Below, one piece after another: positions 14,190 through 16,829 of a stretch of DNA of 16,829 bases. The position numbers were made by a program, and so were the translations under genes. Each line of letters starts with the position of its first letter. Position 1 is the stretch's first letter. The notes beneath the pieces were generated by a model. That model did not search any database. It was not told where the DNA came from and worked only from the letters and a program-made list of their open reading frames with translations. The stretch is taken from contig FR879578.1 of assembly GCA_000434475.1 (NCBI GenBank), positions 3,415 to 20,243 of the forward strand, written 5' to 3'. The DNA comes from Dialister sp. CAG:486 (GTDB lineage Bacteria > Bacillota > Negativicutes > Veillonellales > Dialisteraceae).

Positions 14190-15350
14190 ATGAAAGAAAT
14201 CGCTGTATTGGGCAGCACGGGTTCCATTGGAACCCAGACGATGGACGTGATCCGTCTCCATTCGGATCTTTTTCATGCGGCCGTCATTGCTGCGCACAAG
14301 AGTATCGATAAATTACAGGAGCAGGCTGCGCTCTTTCATCCGTATGCCATCGTCATCACTGATGAGGATGCGGGAAAAAAATTTCTGGAAACCTATAATG
14401 GCGATGCGGATGTGCTGATCGGCGAGGCAGCTCTTTCTGAGGTCGTGAAGCGAGACGATGTCGACCTTGTCCTTGTAGCAGTCGTCGGCATTACAGGACT
14501 TCTTCCGACGCTTGAAGCGATTCGCGCGGGGAAGGAGCTGGCTCTTGCAAACAAAGAGACGCTGGTCGCAGGCGGTGCGCTTGTTCTTGAGGAAGCGAAA
14601 AAGCATCATACACTGATCCGTCCGGTGGACAGTGAGCATTCTGCCATCTTCCAGAGTATGATCGGGCAGGATCAGAAAGGCATCCATAAAATCCTTCTCA
14701 CAGCTTCTGGCGGTCCCTTCCGCGGCAGGACAAGAGAAGAGCTCGCGCACGTGACGGTCGCAGATGCCATGAAGCACCCGACATGGAACATGGGGATGAA
14801 AGTGACGCTCGACTCTGCGACCATGTTCAACAAAGGACTCGAGGTCATAGAGGCGCACTGGCTCTTCGGCGTAGACTATCAGGATATTGAAGTCATTGTC
14901 CAGCCGCAGAGCCTGATCCACTCGATGGTCGAGTATGTCGATGGCACCATCATGGCACAGATCGGACTGCCGGATATGCGTCTTCCGATCCAGTTCGCCC
15001 TGACATATCCGGACCGCCTGCCTTCGCCGTCGCATGCTTTCGTGGACTGGAATGAAATCGCGCAGATCCTGATCGCAAAGCCCGATATGAAAGTCTTCCG
15101 TTCGCTGAAGCTGGCTTACGAAGCAGGAGAAATGGGGGGAGACGGCGGCGTCGCTTTCAACGCATCCAATGAAGAGGCCATCCGCGCCTTTATCGCCGGG
15201 AAGATTTCCTTCCTTTCCATTTTCGATGTGGTGGAAGATACGCTCTCGCACTGGAGTGCAGAGCCTGTCGTTTCCTATGACAGTGTACTCTCATCGGATC
15301 GCAAGGCTCGCGCGCTGGCAGATGCATTCATTTCGAGGAAATGCCTATGA
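14190..15350 (+). CDS. dxr: 1-deoxy-D-xylulose 5-phosphate reductoisomerase
   Basis: DXR converts 1-deoxy-D-xylulose 5-phosphate to 2-C-methyl-D-erythritol 4-phosphate with NADPH, the committed step of the MEP isoprenoid pathway and the target of fosmidomycin. The 386 residues match the family length. The NADPH-binding GSTGSIG is at 8-14. Metal ligands Asp147 and Glu149 are in DSEHSAIFQ, and Glu218 is in FNKGLEVIEAHW with Asn214 and Lys215. The substrate loop has ASGGPF (172-177) and HPTWNMG (196-202). The start at 14190 has AAAGGAG at 14178-14184. It overlaps rseP by four bases when the better rseP start is used. Confidence 0.98.
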   Translation: MKEIAVLGSTGSIGTQTMDVIRLHSDLFHAAVIAAHKSIDKLQEQAALFHPYAIVITDEDAGKKFLETYNGDADVLIGEAALSEVVKRDDVDLVLVAVVGITGLLPTLEAIRAGKELALANKETLVAGGALVLEEAKKHHTLIRPVDSEHSAIFQSMIGQDQKGIHKILLTASGGPFRGRTREELAHVTVADAMKHPTWNMGMKVTLDSATMFNKGLEVIEAHWLFGVDYQDIEVIVQPQSLIHSMVEYVDGTIMAQIGLPDMRLPIQFALTYPDRLPSPSHAFVDWNEIAQILIAKPDMKVFRSLKLAYEAGEMGGDGGVAFNASNEEAIRAFIAGKISFLSIFDVVEDTLSHWSAEPVVSYDSVLSSDRKARALADAFISRKCL

Positions 15351-16369
15351 TTTCATCGATACTGGCTCCGATCTTTGTCTTTGCCGTCGTTGTCATCGTC
15401 CATGAGGGCGGGCACTTCCTCATGGCGAAGTGGACGGGTATGAAGGTCATCGAGTTTGCTGTCGGCTTCGGCCCTGTGATCGTTTCAAAGAAATGGGGAG
15501 AGACGCTCTATTCCCTTCGTCTGATTCCGCTGGGGGGATTCAATAAGATCGCCGGCATGGATGATCAGAATAAGGATGACCCACGCGCTTTCAACCAGCG
15601 CCCGACATGGGCAAAGCTGCTTGTCATCGTGGGAGGCGCACTCTTCAATGTTCTTCTCGCCCTTTTGATCTTCATCTCCGCCTTCAAGATCGAAGGTTAT
15701 AATACTTTCCCGAATTTACCCAAAGTCGGCACCGTACTTGCGGGAAGTTCGGCAGAGAAGCAGTATCTTTCGCCCGGAGATACCATTCTTTCCATCGAAG
15801 GAAAGGCTATGGTGAAATGGACGGATATCGGAGAAGCCCTGAAAGAGAAGGGCAATCGGGTGGTTTCCATGGAAATCGACCACGAGGGGGCAACGAGACA
15901 GGTGACGATCATCCCCGAGGTGCAGCCCGATGGTCGTGCCATCATGGGGATCACGCCTTATGTGGAACATCACGAAACCACGATGACAGAGGCCATTGCC
16001 ATGGGGTTTGGACGCGCCGCCGATCTGCTGCATATGATGACGGCTGGGCTTTATGACATGGTGACGGGCACGGGGCGTGCGGAGGTATCCGGCCCGATCG
16101 GAATCGCCCGCATGTCAGGGGAGGTGGCATCTTACGGGGTCATGCCGCTCTTCATGTTTATCGCCCTTCTCAGTCTGAATCTTGGACTTCTCAATATACT
16201 TCCCGTCCCGCTTCTTGATGGCGGACATTTGATCCTTATTCTTTTGGAGGCCATTCTCGGGCGGCAGCTGCCGGAGAAAGCGCTGATTTATATTCAATCG
16301 GTCGGGATCGCCATACTGGGTGCGATTTTCTTCTATGCACTTTTCCAGGATATCAGCGCGCTGATGTAA
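15347..16369 (+). CDS. rseP: RseP-type site-2 intramembrane zinc metalloprotease
   Basis: This polytopic membrane protease of the site-2 family cuts transmembrane substrates such as anti-sigma factors. The zinc motif HEGGH (19-23) lies in the first membrane segment, the second-site motif NILPVPLLDGGH with Asp291 lies in the third, and a single PDZ domain occupies roughly residues 115-200 on the outer face. The product is about 340 residues. The ATG at 15347 is chosen over that at 15341, because it forms the usual ATGA overlap with the dxr stop and puts GAGG (15335-15338) at 8 bases rather than 2. The dxr-rseP-ispG order is common in Firmicutes. Its substrate here is unknown; no sigma or anti-sigma gene is in the window. 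Confidence 0.95.
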   Translation: MISSILAPIFVFAVVVIVHEGGHFLMAKWTGMKVIEFAVGFGPVIVSKKWGETLYSLRLIPLGGFNKIAGMDDQNKDDPRAFNQRPTWAKLLVIVGGALFNVLLALLIFISAFKIEGYNTFPNLPKVGTVLAGSSAEKQYLSPGDTILSIEGKAMVKWTDIGEALKEKGNRVVSMEIDHEGATRQVTIIPEVQPDGRAIMGITPYVEHHETTMTEAIAMGFGRAADLLHMMTAGLYDMVTGTGRAEVSGPIGIARMSGEVASYGVMPLFMFIALLSLNLGLLNILPVPLLDGGHLILILLEAILGRQLPEKALIYIQSVGIAILGAIFFYALFQDISALM

Positions 16370-16377
16370 GAAAAGCG

Positions 16378-16498
16378 GGTTCAGAGGGATATGCTCTTAT
16401 CGTCAGTCTTATCCAGTGGACCTGTACGGACAACTCTCATTCCAATCGGCGATGATAAGGATAGGACGTTTTTAGGAAGGCAAACCTGACTCTAAACC
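16378..16498 (+). repeat. Structured rseP-ispG gap with alternative helices
   Basis: The 166-base gap contains outer arms GGTTCAGAG (16378-16386) and CTCTAAACC (16490-16498, one mismatch). Two mutually exclusive 9-bp helices lie inside. CTTATCGTC (16396-16404) pairs with GATGATAAG (16451-16459), and GTCTTATCC (16406-16414) pairs with GGATAGGAC (16459-16467); the latter is followed by GTTTTTA. The ends match those of the stem-loop at 7264-7311 (CGGGTTCAG ... TGACTCTRAACC). Confidence 0.5.
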
Positions 16499-16535
16499 AT
16501 ATATTCATGTAAACCACTACGAAAAGGAGATTCAA

Positions 16536-16829
16536 ATGGGAAATACCAGACAGGTCGTTGTCGGCGGTGTCAAGATCGGTGGGGGCGCGCCCATTGCGAT
16601 CCAGTCGATGAGCACGTTCAGCCCGCTCGATACGGACGCCGCTGCATCGCAGATCGAGGCCCTGCATCAGGCGGGAGCAGATATCATCCGGGTCGCCGTG
16701 CCGGATAAAAAAGCGGCAGAAGCTTTGGGCGCGCTCCGTGCGAAAGTGGATGTACCGCTGGTCGCAGACATTCATTTTGACTACCGTCTTGCGCTTACGG
16801 CGATGGAGCAGGGGATCGACGCTCTTCGC
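16536..16829 (+). CDS. ispG: 4-hydroxy-3-methylbut-2-enyl diphosphate synthase (3' truncated)
   Basis: IspG (GcpE) is the [4Fe-4S] enzyme that converts methylerythritol cyclodiphosphate to HMBPP in the MEP pathway, two steps before the isoprenoid building blocks. Only the first 98 residues are in the window; the frame is open to the last base. They show RQVVVGGVKIGGGAPIAIQSM, the conserved GADIIRVAVPD block and VPLVADIHFDYRLAL, all part of the TIM-barrel domain. The cluster-binding cysteines lie beyond the window. The start at 16536 follows AAGGAG at 16524-16529. Together with dxr it places two MEP enzymes in one locus. Confidence 0.97.
   Translation, partial: MGNTRQVVVGGVKIGGGAPIAIQSMSTFSPLDTDAAASQIEALHQAGADIIRVAVPDKKAAEALGALRAKVDVPLVADIHFDYRLALTAMEQGIDALR

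Overview
The window is a chromosomal housekeeping segment of a bacterium with Firmicutes-type gene order (rpsB-tsf-pyrH-frr-uppS-cdsA-dxr-rseP-ispG). Protein composition, the MEP isoprenoid genes, an A-type RNase P RNA and gut-anaerobe-like intergenic palindromes suggest a Negativicutes member (Veillonellaceae, Dialister- or Megasphaera-like). That placement is an inference from gene content, not a database result. Almost all genes are on the + strand.

Layout. (1) 2-934: 3' end of a flavoprotein disulfide reductase whose C-terminus is an AhpF-N-terminal-like double thioredoxin-fold domain, closed by a strong terminator. (2) 1188-3783: leuS with its own near-consensus promoter and terminator. 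(3) 3784-5330: a palindromic intergenic stretch, a secreted protein of unknown function (4084-4755), and about 590 bases without a convincing protein gene that can fold into several helices and end in a terminator. (4) 5344-5420: a CAU-anticodon tRNA that looks like tRNA-Ile2 (lysidine type) rather than Met. (5) 5533-7256: trmK and a Nif3-family gene, overlapping by 4 bases. (6) 7361-7707: RNase P RNA with its own promoter and terminator. (7) 8154-11615: rpsB, tsf, pyrH, frr and a small uncharacterised ORF coupled to frr. (8) 11914-13445: uppS-cdsA, then a terminator. (9) 13446-14189: 744 bases of dense inverted repeats, including a 184-bp element with 13-bp perfect terminal arms and an attenuator-like arrangement, plus a possible 21-codon leader ORF. 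(10) 14190-16829: dxr, rseP and the start of ispG.

How the genes work together. rpsB, tsf and frr serve translation (ribosomal protein, elongation and recycling). leuS, the tRNA, trmK and rnpB serve tRNA charging and maturation. dxr and ispG make isoprenoid precursors by the MEP pathway, uppS polymerises them to the C55 lipid carrier, cdsA makes CDP-diacylglycerol, and rseP is the membrane site-2 protease.

The most unusual content is not coding. The gaps between these core genes hold diverged copies of an intergenic repeat family (7843-7973 and 11706-11868, with related ends at 7264-7311 and 16378-16498). Several structured stretches upstream of dxr and ispG contain mutually exclusive helices. 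No CRISPR array, transposase, prophage or defence system is visible.
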